From assembly GCA_041394885.1 (NCBI GenBank), contig JAWKHI010000016.1, positions 73,220 to 137,219 on the forward strand: a stretch of 64,000 nt of DNA, read 5' to 3'. Of the stretch, positions 1 to 7,958 are shown one piece after another; the first letter of the stretch is position 1, and each line of letters opens with the position of its first letter. A model generated the notes under the pieces. That model was not told the DNA's origin. It made no database searches and worked only from the letters and a program-made list of their open reading frames with translations. Both the position numbers and the translations under genes were made by a program. This DNA is from DSOI01 sp041394885 (lineage in GTDB: Bacteria > Acidobacteriota > Terriglobia > Bryobacterales > Bryobacteraceae).

Positions 1-1078
1 GGACGCCGTTGTTGATCGGCTCTCCCTTGCGGATGGAGGCGAACAGAGCGTCGTGCTCGGCCTGATACATGTCGTTCTTCTGGCCTTCGAACCGCCAGCT
101 CTTCTCGCCGGCGATCACCGGAATCGGGCCACGGCCGATCGTGGCCGTGCCTTTGGTCCCGATAATGTAGTCGCTGTTCTCGTTATGGCAGTTCTCGATT
201 TGCCGCTGCGCCATGAATGCCCGCATTCCGTTCGGATAGAGGTAGTTCACTTCGCAGTGGTCGAAAATATTTCCGCCTTCGGCTGGAATCTGACGCCCGC
301 CCACCGCGGTGCACGACGTCGGTGGCGTGTCTCCCATCACCCAGGCGATCTTATCCACCGAGTGGACCGCCTGCTCCACCAGCCCGTCTCCGCAAAGATA
401 GGAGAAGTTATACCAGTTTCGAATCTGCCACTCGACGTCGCTCATCCCCGCCGGACGCTCCGAGGCGGGCGGCATCGGCTTTACCGGACTGGTGAGGTAA
501 GTCGCATAGTAAGCCATCGGGGTCCCGATCGCCCCGTCGGCGATTTGCTGCATCGTCTCGACGATATGAGTCGAGTACCGCCAGCAAAAGCCGCTCACCA
601 GAGAGAGCTTCTTCTCACCGGCCATGCGCGCCGTCTCGAGCACGTCGCGGACGCCAGGGGCGTCCACCGCGATCGGCTTCTCGCAAAACACGTGCTTCCC
701 GGCTTCGATGGCCGCCCGCAGATGCGCCGGGCGGAATCCGGGGGGCGTGGCGAGCAGCACCACGTCCACGCCGGCGTCGATCACTTTCTGGTAGGCGTCG
801 AGCCCGAGGAAGATGTTCGCGGATTCCACCTTCACCTTCTCGCCGGCGGCCCGGCGCAGCCGCTCCAGGCTGTCGTTGGCGCGCGAGGCGTCCACGTCGG
901 CCACCGCCACCAACTCGGCGAAGTCATCCGCCTTGAGCGCCTGGGAGGCGGCCCCGGTGCCGCGGCCGCCGCAGCCCACCAACCCCACCTTGATCGGCTT
1001 TGCGTCTTGGGCGCCGAGGATGGCCGGAAAAGCAAGTGCGCCGGCCTTCAACAGGTCCCGGCGGGCAGGTTGATTCAT
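1..1078 (-). CDS. Gfo/Idh/MocA family oxidoreductase, exported, C-terminus cut by window edge
   Basis: The reverse strand reads in frame from an ATG at 1078 to the window edge, about 359 residues without a stop. The N-terminus MNQPARRDLLKAGALAFPAI is a short twin-arginine-like signal. It is followed by a Rossmann glycine motif (VGLVGCGGRGTG) and by the EKPI motif that in this family carries the catalytic lysine (FCEKPIAVD). Members are NAD(P)-dependent sugar or inositol oxidoreductases; the substrate cannot be read from sequence. No Shine-Dalgarno is visible, but a TAAGAT box lies nine bases before the start. A second exported Gfo/Idh gene is at 45136. Family sure, substrate unknown. Confidence 0.9.
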   Translation of the reverse strand, partial: MNQPARRDLLKAGALAFPAILGAQDAKPIKVGLVGCGGRGTGAASQALKADDFAELVAVADVDASRANDSLERLRRAAGEKVKVESANIFLGLDAYQKVIDAGVDVVLLATPPGFRPAHLRAAIEAGKHVFCEKPIAVDAPGVRDVLETARMAGEKKLSLVSGFCWRYSTHIVETMQQIADGAIGTPMAYYATYLTSPVKPMPPASERPAGMSDVEWQIRNWYNFSYLCGDGLVEQAVHSVDKIAWVMGDTPPTSCTAVGGRQIPAEGGNIFDHCEVNYLYPNGMRAFMAQRQIENCHNENSDYIIGTKGTATIGRGPIPVIAGEKSWRFEGQKNDMYQAEHDALFASIRKGEPINNGV

Positions 1079-1087
1079 GGTGCTTTT

Positions 1088-1093
1088 ATCTTA
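1088..1093 (-). promoter_or_regulatory. -10-like TAAGAT box directly upstream of the Gfo/Idh start
   Basis: On the minus strand TAAGAT sits nine bases before the ATG at 1078 and no Shine-Dalgarno lies between them. The spacing would start transcription at or next to the start codon. Position and motif only; no transcript evidence. Confidence 0.4.
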
Positions 1094-1105
1094 TCGCGAG
1101 CCGCG

Positions 1106-1819
1106 TCACGGTTGCCCGCCACCCACCGATGCAGCTGGCAACGCCGCGGCTGGCAACGACGCCGGAGCCGGTATACGGTCCGGAGCGGCGTTGTAGTTGG
1201 TGATGATCTTGCGCACATACTGCCGCGTTTCCCGGTACGGCGGCACTCCCCGATACCGGTCCACCGCATGCGGACCGGCATTGTAGGCAGCTAGCGCCAA
1301 CGCCACCTGCCGCGGGTGATTGCGGTACTTGATCAGCATCTGCTTCAGGTAGCGAACGCCCGCGTCCACATTTTCTTCCGGATCCCATGGGTCGGCGTTC
1401 AGGTCCTTGGCCGTCCCCGGCATCAGCTGCATCAATCCGATCGCGCCAGCGCTCGAAAGCGCCCGCCTCTGATAGTTCGATTCCTGCTTCACCACGGCAT
1501 GCACCAGGTCGGGGTCCACGCCATGTTTGGCCGCCATCTTCTCCACCAGTTGCATCGTCGGATCGCTCAAAGCCCGTGGCGTAAAGTAGGCCGGCGGGGG
1601 CGCGGGCGCCGCCGTTCCCGGTGGAAGGATGGGGTCGATTCGCAGGATCTCGCTCATCTCCACATGCGTCGCCATGCCGGACTTCGAGTACAACCATACG
1701 CCGCTGCCCTCGCGCTCCGAGCGCAGCACCTCCAGGCGAACGCCGTTGCGGAAGAAAACGGCGTCGGCGGCCAACACCGTGACCGCGCAGGAAGCAATCA
1801 AGGCAGCGATCCTGTGCAT
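1106..1819 (-). CDS. Secreted lytic transglycosylase (SLT domain)
   Basis: The protein has 237 residues. It opens with a signal peptide (MHRIAALIASCAVTVLAADA), followed by a short region around residues 20-85 and a soluble-lytic-transglycosylase domain from about residue 88 to 215. The catalytic glutamate is E113 in VVKQES, followed by the family motifs AIGLMQLMPGTA and ALAAYNAGP. Members cleave the MurNAc-GlcNAc bond of peptidoglycan with formation of 1,6-anhydro ends in the periplasm. The tail after residue 215 is Ala/Pro-rich. It lies 27 bases downstream of nothing on its own strand and reads toward the Gfo/Idh gene, with which it may be co-transcribed. Family assignment is firm. Confidence 0.93.
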   Translation of the reverse strand: MHRIAALIASCAVTVLAADAVFFRNGVRLEVLRSEREGSGVWLYSKSGMATHVEMSEILRIDPILPPGTAAPAPPPAYFTPRALSDPTMQLVEKMAAKHGVDPDLVHAVVKQESNYQRRALSSAGAIGLMQLMPGTAKDLNADPWDPEENVDAGVRYLKQMLIKYRNHPRQVALALAAYNAGPHAVDRYRGVPPYRETRQYVRKIITNYNAAPDRIPAPASLPAAALPAASVGGGQP

Positions 1820-1963
1820 GATTTTGTGGAAACTTCTCCATCCCCATTGAGCCCGATATCCCCACTCCCTACAATCGGGCGGACCGCTTAGTCGATGAGC
1901 GGTTCTTCACCTTACGTTCGTCGCGGCCGGCGCGGATACGCCCCCCTATACTGAGGAGAGCCG

Positions 1964-4003
1964 ATGCGTTTCCAACTCGGTATCGACTATCAGCCCCGCG
2001 GCGATCAGCGCACCGCCATCGATCAACTCGTCCGCGGCCTCGCCGACAGTGAAAAGCACCAGGTCCTCCTCGGCGTCACCGGTTCCGGCAAAACGTTCAC
2101 CATCGCGAAGGTGATCGAGCGGGTGAACCGCCCCGCGCTCGTCCTCGCCCACAACAAGACGCTCGCCGCTCAGCTCTATCACGAGTTCCGAAGCTTCTTC
2201 CCATCCAACGCGGTTGAATATTTCGTCAGCTACTACGACTACTATCAGCCGGAAGCCTACATCGCCGCCTCCGACACCTACATCGAAAAAGAAGCCACCA
2301 TCAACGATGAGCTCGACAAGCTGCGTCTTTCCGCGACGCGATCGCTGTTTGAGCGGCGTGACTGCGTGATCATCGCCAGCGTTTCCTGCATCTACGGCAT
2401 CGGTTCGCCCGAGGCCTACTACGGGATGCTGCTGATGCTCGAAAAGGGCCAGCAAACCCCTCGCAAGGAGATCACGCAACGCCTCGTCGACATCCTCTAC
2501 GAGCGCACCGAGGGCAACTTCCAGCGCGGGACGTTTCGCGTCCGCGGTGACGTGATTGAGGTGTTCCCCACCTATGATGACCACGCCTACCGGATCGAGT
2601 TGTGGGGCGACGAGGTGGAGGCTCTCTATCAGATCGATCCCGAAACCGGACGTATCCGCCAATCCTTCAACAGGCTCCCGATCTACCCCAAGACGCACTA
2701 CGTGATGAGCGCGGAAACGCGCGAACAGGCATCGGTGAGCATCCGCCATGAGCTCGAGTGGTGGCACAAGGAACTGCTCGCCCAGGGCAAAGCCGTGGAG
2801 GCGCAGCGCCTTTGGCAGCGCACCATGTTCGATCTGGAAATGATGAAGTCGGTGGGCTACTGCCACGGCATCGAGAACTACTCGCGCCACTTCACCAACC
2901 GGCTTCCCGGAGAAGCACCGCCCACCCTCCTCGACTATCTGCCCGTCGACTCCCTGGTCTTCATCGACGAGAGCCATCAGACCATCCCGCAGATCGGCGG
3001 CATGTATCATGGCGACCGCTCGCGCAAGGAAAACCTCGTCGCCCACGGGTTTCGCCTGCCCTCGGCCCTCGACAACCGCCCGCTCACCTTCGAGGAGTAC
3101 GAGAATCGCGTCAATCAGGTGGTCTACGTATCGGCCACGCCCGGCCCATACGAACTCACCCGGAGCGGCGGCGTGGTGGTGGAACAGGTGATCCGGCCCA
3201 CCGGCCTCGTGGATCCCGAAGTGGAGGTGCGGCCGATCCGGGGCCAGGTGGACGATCTGCTCAAGGAGATCCGGCAACGCATCGACGCCGATCAACGCGT
3301 GCTCGTCACCACGCTCACCAAGCGCATGTCCGAGGACCTGGCGCAGTATTACTCCGAGGCCGGCGTCAAATGCACGTATCTGCATTCCGAGGTCAGCACG
3401 CTGGACCGCATCAAGATCCTCCGCAACCTCCGCCGCGGCGATATCGACGTCCTCATCGGCGTGAATCTTTTGCGTGAAGGTCTGGACCTGCCCGAAGTCA
3501 CGCTGGTCGCGATCCTCGACGCAGACAAAGAAGGGTTTCTACGGTCGGCCGGGTCTCTGATCCAGACCATCGGACGCGCTGCACGCAATGTGGAGGGCCG
3601 CGCCATTCTCTACGCGGACCGCCGCACCGACAGCATGCGCAAAGCGATGGACGAAACCGAGCGCCGGCGGCGCATTCAGGTTCTCTACAACGAGGAAAAT
3701 GGGATCACGCCGCAATCGATCATCAAGCCCATCGACATGAGCCTCGTCGCCATCGCCGAAGCCGACTACGTCACTGTCCCGCTCGATACCGACGATCAAC
3801 CCGACGATTCCGCGGTGACGCCCGAGGAAATGACGCGCTTGGCCGCGGAGATCGAAGAGCGGATGCGCGATGCCGCGCGGAAGTTCGACTTCGAGGCCGC
3901 GGCCGGGTTACGCGACCGGCTCAAGGCGCTCGAAGCGCGCCTGCGGGCCGCGGCAGCTCCCGAATCGGCCCCTACAGGCGGTCTTTCCGATCCGCCTCGA
4001 TAA
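1964..4003 (+). CDS. uvrB: Excinuclease ABC subunit B
   Basis: The 679-residue protein is full length for UvrB, the damage-verifying helicase of nucleotide excision repair that receives DNA from UvrA and recruits UvrC. Visible features are the Walker A motif GVTGSGKT (residues 37-44), the damage-probing beta-hairpin YYDYYQPEAYI (near residue 95), the motif FIDESHQT, helicase motifs such as TLTKRMSEDL and IQTIGRAARN, and a C-terminal UVR domain (about 617-652) that contacts UvrC. The start has a GAGGAG ribosome site four bases upstream and a TATACT -10-like box at 1947-1952, so the leader is very short. It is a monocistronic-looking housekeeping gene. Confidence 0.99.
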   Translation: MRFQLGIDYQPRGDQRTAIDQLVRGLADSEKHQVLLGVTGSGKTFTIAKVIERVNRPALVLAHNKTLAAQLYHEFRSFFPSNAVEYFVSYYDYYQPEAYIAASDTYIEKEATINDELDKLRLSATRSLFERRDCVIIASVSCIYGIGSPEAYYGMLLMLEKGQQTPRKEITQRLVDILYERTEGNFQRGTFRVRGDVIEVFPTYDDHAYRIELWGDEVEALYQIDPETGRIRQSFNRLPIYPKTHYVMSAETREQASVSIRHELEWWHKELLAQGKAVEAQRLWQRTMFDLEMMKSVGYCHGIENYSRHFTNRLPGEAPPTLLDYLPVDSLVFIDESHQTIPQIGGMYHGDRSRKENLVAHGFRLPSALDNRPLTFEEYENRVNQVVYVSATPGPYELTRSGGVVVEQVIRPTGLVDPEVEVRPIRGQVDDLLKEIRQRIDADQRVLVTTLTKRMSEDLAQYYSEAGVKCTYLHSEVSTLDRIKILRNLRRGDIDVLIGVNLLREGLDLPEVTLVAILDADKEGFLRSAGSLIQTIGRAARNVEGRAILYADRRTDSMRKAMDETERRRRIQVLYNEENGITPQSIIKPIDMSLVAIAEADYVTVPLDTDDQPDDSAVTPEEMTRLAAEIEERMRDAARKFDFEAAAGLRDRLKALEARLRAAAAPESAPTGGLSDPPR

Positions 4004-4121
4004 TCCGTTCCAGGCTCGCAAGACCGCGTAGCTGCTCTGACGCTGGTCATCCTTGCAAGGGACTTTTTTGGACAGTGGGCCGCTGTGACAAAATAGCGCC
4101 AAGACCACGGCTGGGCGGCCC

Positions 4122-4799
4122 GTGGTTGGAATCGCGCAGGCCGCTCGCCCCACACAGGGCAGAATGCAACAACCCCCTCATCGCAGAATCGGCTTGATCG
4201 TCGCCGGACCAACCAGGCACGGCATCTTCGCATCCGTTCCGGCGCTGCGCATGCGGCTGGGGCCGATTGTCGCGGCATCGGCCCGGGTGGCGTCGCGCGC
4301 GGCGAACGCACTGCGGCACGGATGGCCGGCCCAGGACGCTGCCGAGCTTTTCGAGAACGTCATTCTACTCGCGCATGGACGGCCGGAAGATCTGCTCGCG
4401 CTGTTTGAAGCGCTGTTTGCAGCCTACCGGAATAGGTTAGACCGCCATCTCGTTATCCTGGCCGACGTCGCACCCTGCCCGCGCCTCCACGAACTACTCT
4501 CCCGCCGCGGCCTCTCGACGGCCCAGGCCGCCACCGTGGCTTCCCATCCGCCTGTCGTCCTGGTTAACGCGCCCCGCAAATGGCGCCGCCACGTCGAGAC
4601 CCTCCTCGCCGCAGCCAACGCCCGGACGTTGTTCCTCAACGAACCTCCGCTTACGCTTTACCAGGATGTTTCGAGCGAGACCGGCGAGATGGCGCGCCGG
4701 CTGCAGACCAGGCTCCGCGCAGCCGGTCTCCCGAGACACGAGACCAAGCTGCTCGCCGCGATGATCTGGGGCATGCACAATCCCAGTGGCCGCCGCTAA
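4122..4799 (+). CDS. Conserved-looking protein of unknown function
   Basis: This 225-residue frame has coding-like codon use and no recognised family. An alternative start is the ATG at 4164, which removes 14 low-information residues and leaves MQQPPHRRIGLIVAG. A beta-strand followed by glycine (IGLIVAG) at the new N-terminus and a second hydrophobic strand (HLVILADVAP) suggest an alpha/beta, possibly Rossmann-like, fold. The C-terminal third is helical and Arg/Leu-rich and ends with a MIWGMHNP segment. It follows uvrB by 118 bases with no clear terminator between them. I do not know its function. Confidence 0.6.
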   Translation: MVGIAQAARPTQGRMQQPPHRRIGLIVAGPTRHGIFASVPALRMRLGPIVAASARVASRAANALRHGWPAQDAAELFENVILLAHGRPEDLLALFEALFAAYRNRLDRHLVILADVAPCPRLHELLSRRGLSTAQAATVASHPPVVLVNAPRKWRRHVETLLAAANARTLFLNEPPLTLYQDVSSETGEMARRLQTRLRAAGLPRHETKLLAAMIWGMHNPSGRR

Positions 4800-4901
4800 G
4801 GCCCCGCTCTTGGGGCGCTCCTGTGCCGGTCTTACGGGACAACCGTTGAGATAGAATCGGGGGTGCTCGCATTCCATCGCAGTGAATATGGGAGTTGGTC
4901 C

Positions 4902-6023
4902 ATGTATCGTTTTTCCAGCATCGTTGTCCTGATCGCCCTGATTGCCGGTCTCGCGCCCGCCCCGGCCCAGACGCCGCCGGCGGCCCCCGCGCGCAGGGTA
5001 CGGCCCAAGCCTCCCACCCGCGATCCGCACACGCCCGGTTATGTCGAGGCCAAGCAGTTGCCGGACGGAGCCGTGCCGCCAGCCGATGCCGACGGCAACT
5101 TCATCCTCGGTCCCACTCACGAGCCCGCGCCCGAGATGCAGGTCCAGGAGGGCGTACCGCAGGGAACCATCTTCGAATTCACCATGGAATCCACCGACAG
5201 CAAGATTTACCCCGGGATCGCGCGCGAGCCAGGCACCTTCGGCCAGCCGGACCCGGACAATCCCGCCAAGCTCATCGTCACCACCAGCCACCCCGCTCCG
5301 TACACCAGAAAAGTCGCCGTCTACGTTCCGAAACAGTACACCCCCGGTACGCCGGCCCCGTTCATCGTCGGCGCCGACGGGCCGGACCGGATGTTGTTCA
5401 CGGCGCTGGACAATCTCATCGCCCAAAAGCGCGTCCCCGTGATGATTGCCGTCTCCATCGGCAACGGGTCCGGAGACGCCCAGGGAAGCCAGCGCGGACT
5501 CGAGTACGACACCATGTCCGGACTTTACGCGGAGTTCGTCGAATCCGAAGTGCTACCGCTGGTGGAGAAGCGATGCAACGTGAAACTGACCAAGGATCCC
5601 GACGGCAGGGCGACGATGGGCGGCAGCTCCGGAGGTTCCGCCGCTTTGATCATGGCCTGGTACCACCCCGAGTGGTATCATCGCGTCCTCACTTACTCGG
5701 GCACTTATGTCAACCAGCAATGGCCGTGGAATCCGGAGACGCCCCACGGCGCCTGGGGCTTTCATGAAACCCTCATTCCGGGCTCTCCCGTGAAACCGAT
5801 TCGAATCTGGCTGCAGGTGGGCGACCGCGACAATTTCAATGCCCGCGACGGCATGCATGACTGGGTGCTGGCCAATGAAAACATGGCCCGCGTGCTGGCC
5901 GCCAAAGGCTACCACTACCAGTTTGTGTTCGCCACCAACTGCGGCCACACGGACCGCACCGTAAAAATGCAAACACTCCCCGAGGCGCTCGAATATGTTT
6001 GGAAAGGGTACCGGCCGCGCTAA
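4902..6023 (+). CDS. Secreted alpha/beta-hydrolase esterase (enterochelin-esterase/EsteraseD-like)
   Basis: I place the start at the ATG at 4902, 14 codons into the longest frame, because it has a GGGAG ribosome site just upstream and gives a clean signal peptide (MYRFSSIVVLIALIAGLAPAPAQ). The mature protein has a Pro-rich linker to about residue 60 and an EsteraseD-type alpha/beta hydrolase domain. The nucleophile elbow is GGSSGGSAAL, and a late His is in NCGHTDRT. Such proteins hydrolyse feruloyl, acetyl or siderophore esters; the substrate is unknown. A TAGAAT box at 4852-4857 could serve as -10. The stop overlaps the convergent PLP-enzyme gene by four bases. Confidence 0.85.
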   Translation: MYRFSSIVVLIALIAGLAPAPAQTPPAAPARRVRPKPPTRDPHTPGYVEAKQLPDGAVPPADADGNFILGPTHEPAPEMQVQEGVPQGTIFEFTMESTDSKIYPGIAREPGTFGQPDPDNPAKLIVTTSHPAPYTRKVAVYVPKQYTPGTPAPFIVGADGPDRMLFTALDNLIAQKRVPVMIAVSIGNGSGDAQGSQRGLEYDTMSGLYAEFVESEVLPLVEKRCNVKLTKDPDGRATMGGSSGGSAALIMAWYHPEWYHRVLTYSGTYVNQQWPWNPETPHGAWGFHETLIPGSPVKPIRIWLQVGDRDNFNARDGMHDWVLANENMARVLAAKGYHYQFVFATNCGHTDRTVKMQTLPEALEYVWKGYRPR

Positions 6024-7225
6024 CGCTGCGCCGGCCCCGTGCGCCCCATCACAGACCACGAGCCGACGATGTTATCGCCCTTGGCCAGATAGTAACGGTC
6101 ATACACGTTGGTCGACGAATCCAGGTGCGTCGGATACAATTCCACCTTGTCGCCTAACTTGTAATCCCGGTCGCCCGCCGTCCAATTGAGGAGCCCGTAC
6201 TCGGCTCCCTGATTCTCGATCTTCACGTCGGGCCGGCCCTTCACCGTATCCGTGGGCTTCAGCATTCCCTTGATGCCCGTGTCGATGGTGGCGACGCCCG
6301 GGTGCTGCCGGACGATCACGGTGGTCAACACAGTCAGCGACTGCGCGAAGTCGTCATAGAGTTCCTTGCCGCTCTTGCTGCCAACCTTGATGTACAGCGT
6401 GTCCATGAACATATAAGACCCGGCCTGCAGCTCGGTCAGGTGGCCCGGATCGATGTTATACGTTCCCGTCGAGCCTCCCGTGCGGATCTCCACCGGGATT
6501 CCTGCCTTCTTGCACATCTCCGCCGTCTCGAGCATCCCCGCGATATCGCCCATGGACTTCTTCTGCCGCGCCTCCCATCCCTTGGTGTGCGACGCGCCGC
6601 CCGAGTACGCCATCAGACCCTTGAAATTGAGGTTCTTCTTGCCCAACACGTGCTTCACCAGCCGGAACGCCTTGTCGCCGGGCTCGATCCCGGACCGTTT
6701 CAGCCCCGCGTTGATTTCGACGATCACGTTTACCTTGGTCTTCTCCGCCGCCGCGGCCTGATCGTACTGATCGGCCATCCACGGATCGTCCACGATGGTG
6801 ATGAAGGTCGGGTCGCGTTTGGCGACGGCCACCATGCGCATCGTCTTCTCGCGGCCAGCCGACTGCCGCGTCATCAGGACGCCCTTGATCCCGGAGTCAC
6901 TGAATAACTCGGCTTCCGCCTCGGTGGCCACCGTCACTCCGATCGCGCCCAGCTCGGCTTGCCGCTTGGCGATGTCGGTCGACTTGTGGATCTTCACATG
7001 CCCGCGAAAATTGGTGCCGGTTGCCTTGCAATGGCTGGCCATGTGGTTCAGGTTCTTCTCGAACAAATCGAGATCGAGGAGCATGCACGGCGTCGGGAGA
7101 TCCTCCCGCGTCACCCCACGCCAATCGTTCTTGGCGACACGGGTGGTGATGTTCATGGATTTGGCGGCGGCCAACGCGGAGACGCTGGTCAGCGTATTGA
7201 TGAAGAAAGCGCGGCGTGTACTCAT
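6020..7225 (-). CDS. DSD1-family PLP enzyme (D-threonine aldolase / D-serine dehydratase-like), exported
   Basis: The protein has 401 residues and begins MSTRRAFFINTLTSVSALAAA, a Tat/Sec-like signal. It continues as a fold-type III alanine-racemase N-terminal barrel (LPTPCMLLDLDLFEKNL) with the PLP-binding lysine region GHVKIHKS at about residues 75-82. The C-terminal beta domain, about residues 310-395, carries the metal-site half typical of D-threonine aldolase and D-serine dehydratase. Members cleave D-beta-hydroxy amino acids or dehydrate D-serine. A TACAAT box lies nine bases before the start. An exported PLP enzyme of this type is uncommon, since PLP must be acquired before Tat export. 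Confidence 0.88.
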   Translation of the reverse strand: MSTRRAFFINTLTSVSALAAAKSMNITTRVAKNDWRGVTREDLPTPCMLLDLDLFEKNLNHMASHCKATGTNFRGHVKIHKSTDIAKRQAELGAIGVTVATEAEAELFSDSGIKGVLMTRQSAGREKTMRMVAVAKRDPTFITIVDDPWMADQYDQAAAAEKTKVNVIVEINAGLKRSGIEPGDKAFRLVKHVLGKKNLNFKGLMAYSGGASHTKGWEARQKKSMGDIAGMLETAEMCKKAGIPVEIRTGGSTGTYNIDPGHLTELQAGSYMFMDTLYIKVGSKSGKELYDDFAQSLTVLTTVIVRQHPGVATIDTGIKGMLKPTDTVKGRPDVKIENQGAEYGLLNWTAGDRDYKLGDKVELYPTHLDSSTNVYDRYYLAKGDNIVGSWSVMGRTGPAQR

Positions 7226-7234
7226 ACTGAAGGG

Positions 7235-7240
7235 ATTGTA
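7235..7240 (-). promoter_or_regulatory. -10-like TACAAT box upstream of the DSD1-family gene
   Basis: The minus strand reads TACAAT nine bases before the ATG at 7225. There is no good Shine-Dalgarno between box and start, which fits a leaderless or nearly leaderless transcript. Confidence 0.45.
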
Positions 7241-7255
7241 TCAGGGTGCGGGTGT

Positions 7256-7294
7256 CTAAAAGGGAAACGGCGGCCGGAGTGTGCCGGCCGCCGT
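7256..7294 (-). terminator. Rho-independent terminator of the BON-domain gene
   Basis: An 11-bp perfect stem (7267-7277 pairing with 7284-7294) with a 6-base loop stands downstream of the BON-gene stop. On the minus strand it is followed by TTTCCCTTTT. It also insulates the DSD1-family gene from upstream transcription. Confidence 0.8.
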
Positions 7295-7330
7295 GAGTGG
7301 GCGGACTGGTTGAGCATGAGCCACAAGGGT

Positions 7331-7891
7331 TCAGCCGCGGTTGGTCCGCAGATTGTTGGTCACCTTGAAGACGCCCGATACGCCGTTGGCCCGTATGTTG
7401 GCCACGTGGCGATCGGAGTCGTTGTTCACGACGCCCTCCAGCGTGACTTCGCCGTTGCGGACCAGGATGCGGATCGACGGTTGCGTGCCGAGTCCGTACC
7501 GGTCAAGTCCCGGATATCCGTAGATCGCCCGCAGCACCGCGAAACGGATGCGGTCGTCAAACGGGGACAGTGGCAGAACCTCCACTTCGTTCACGACGTG
7601 CTTGACGCCTTCCAGCCGCTTCACGACGTTCTCCGCGGTCGATCGCAAAGTGGGCCGGGTTACATCGCCCAACAGGGTCACCGTGCCGTCTTCCACCTTG
7701 AATGCCAGGTTGTCGAACACGCCGTAGAAGGGCAGCATCACCAGTTCATGGCGAACCTTCTCCTGCAGAGCCTGTGTGGCTTGCGCCTGTTCCTCGGCGG
7801 CTGAAGTTGTCTGTGCCTGGGCCAGCCAGGGGGCGGCAAACATCGCACCCGCCAGCATCATTTTCGAGATCGTGTTGACTGTCGTTTTCAT
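7331..7891 (-). CDS. Secreted protein with two BON domains
   Basis: The 186-residue protein starts at an ATG with an AAGGAG ribosome site and carries a signal peptide ending near WLAQAQ (about residue 27). Two BON repeats follow, about residues 42-110 (DGTVTLLGDVTRPT) and 113-184 (NGEVTLEGVVNNDSD). BON domains bind phospholipid or other envelope ligands, and OsmY of E. coli is the best-known two-BON periplasmic protein. A strong terminator follows the gene. Function is by domain only. Confidence 0.88.
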   Translation of the reverse strand: MKTTVNTISKMMLAGAMFAAPWLAQAQTTSAAEEQAQATQALQEKVRHELVMLPFYGVFDNLAFKVEDGTVTLLGDVTRPTLRSTAENVVKRLEGVKHVVNEVEVLPLSPFDDRIRFAVLRAIYGYPGLDRYGLGTQPSIRILVRNGEVTLEGVVNNDSDRHVANIRANGVSGVFKVTNNLRTNRG

Positions 7892-7958
7892 TTCTGCGTT
7901 CTCCTTCCGACTAGTTCTACGTGCCGGACAAGACCGCAGTTTCGCCGCGGGGCGGCTT

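Noticed and set aside
1946..3385. 479-codon minus-strand frame inside uvrB
   Set aside because: Antisense shadow; the plus-strand UvrB motifs are complete and codon bias belongs to it.
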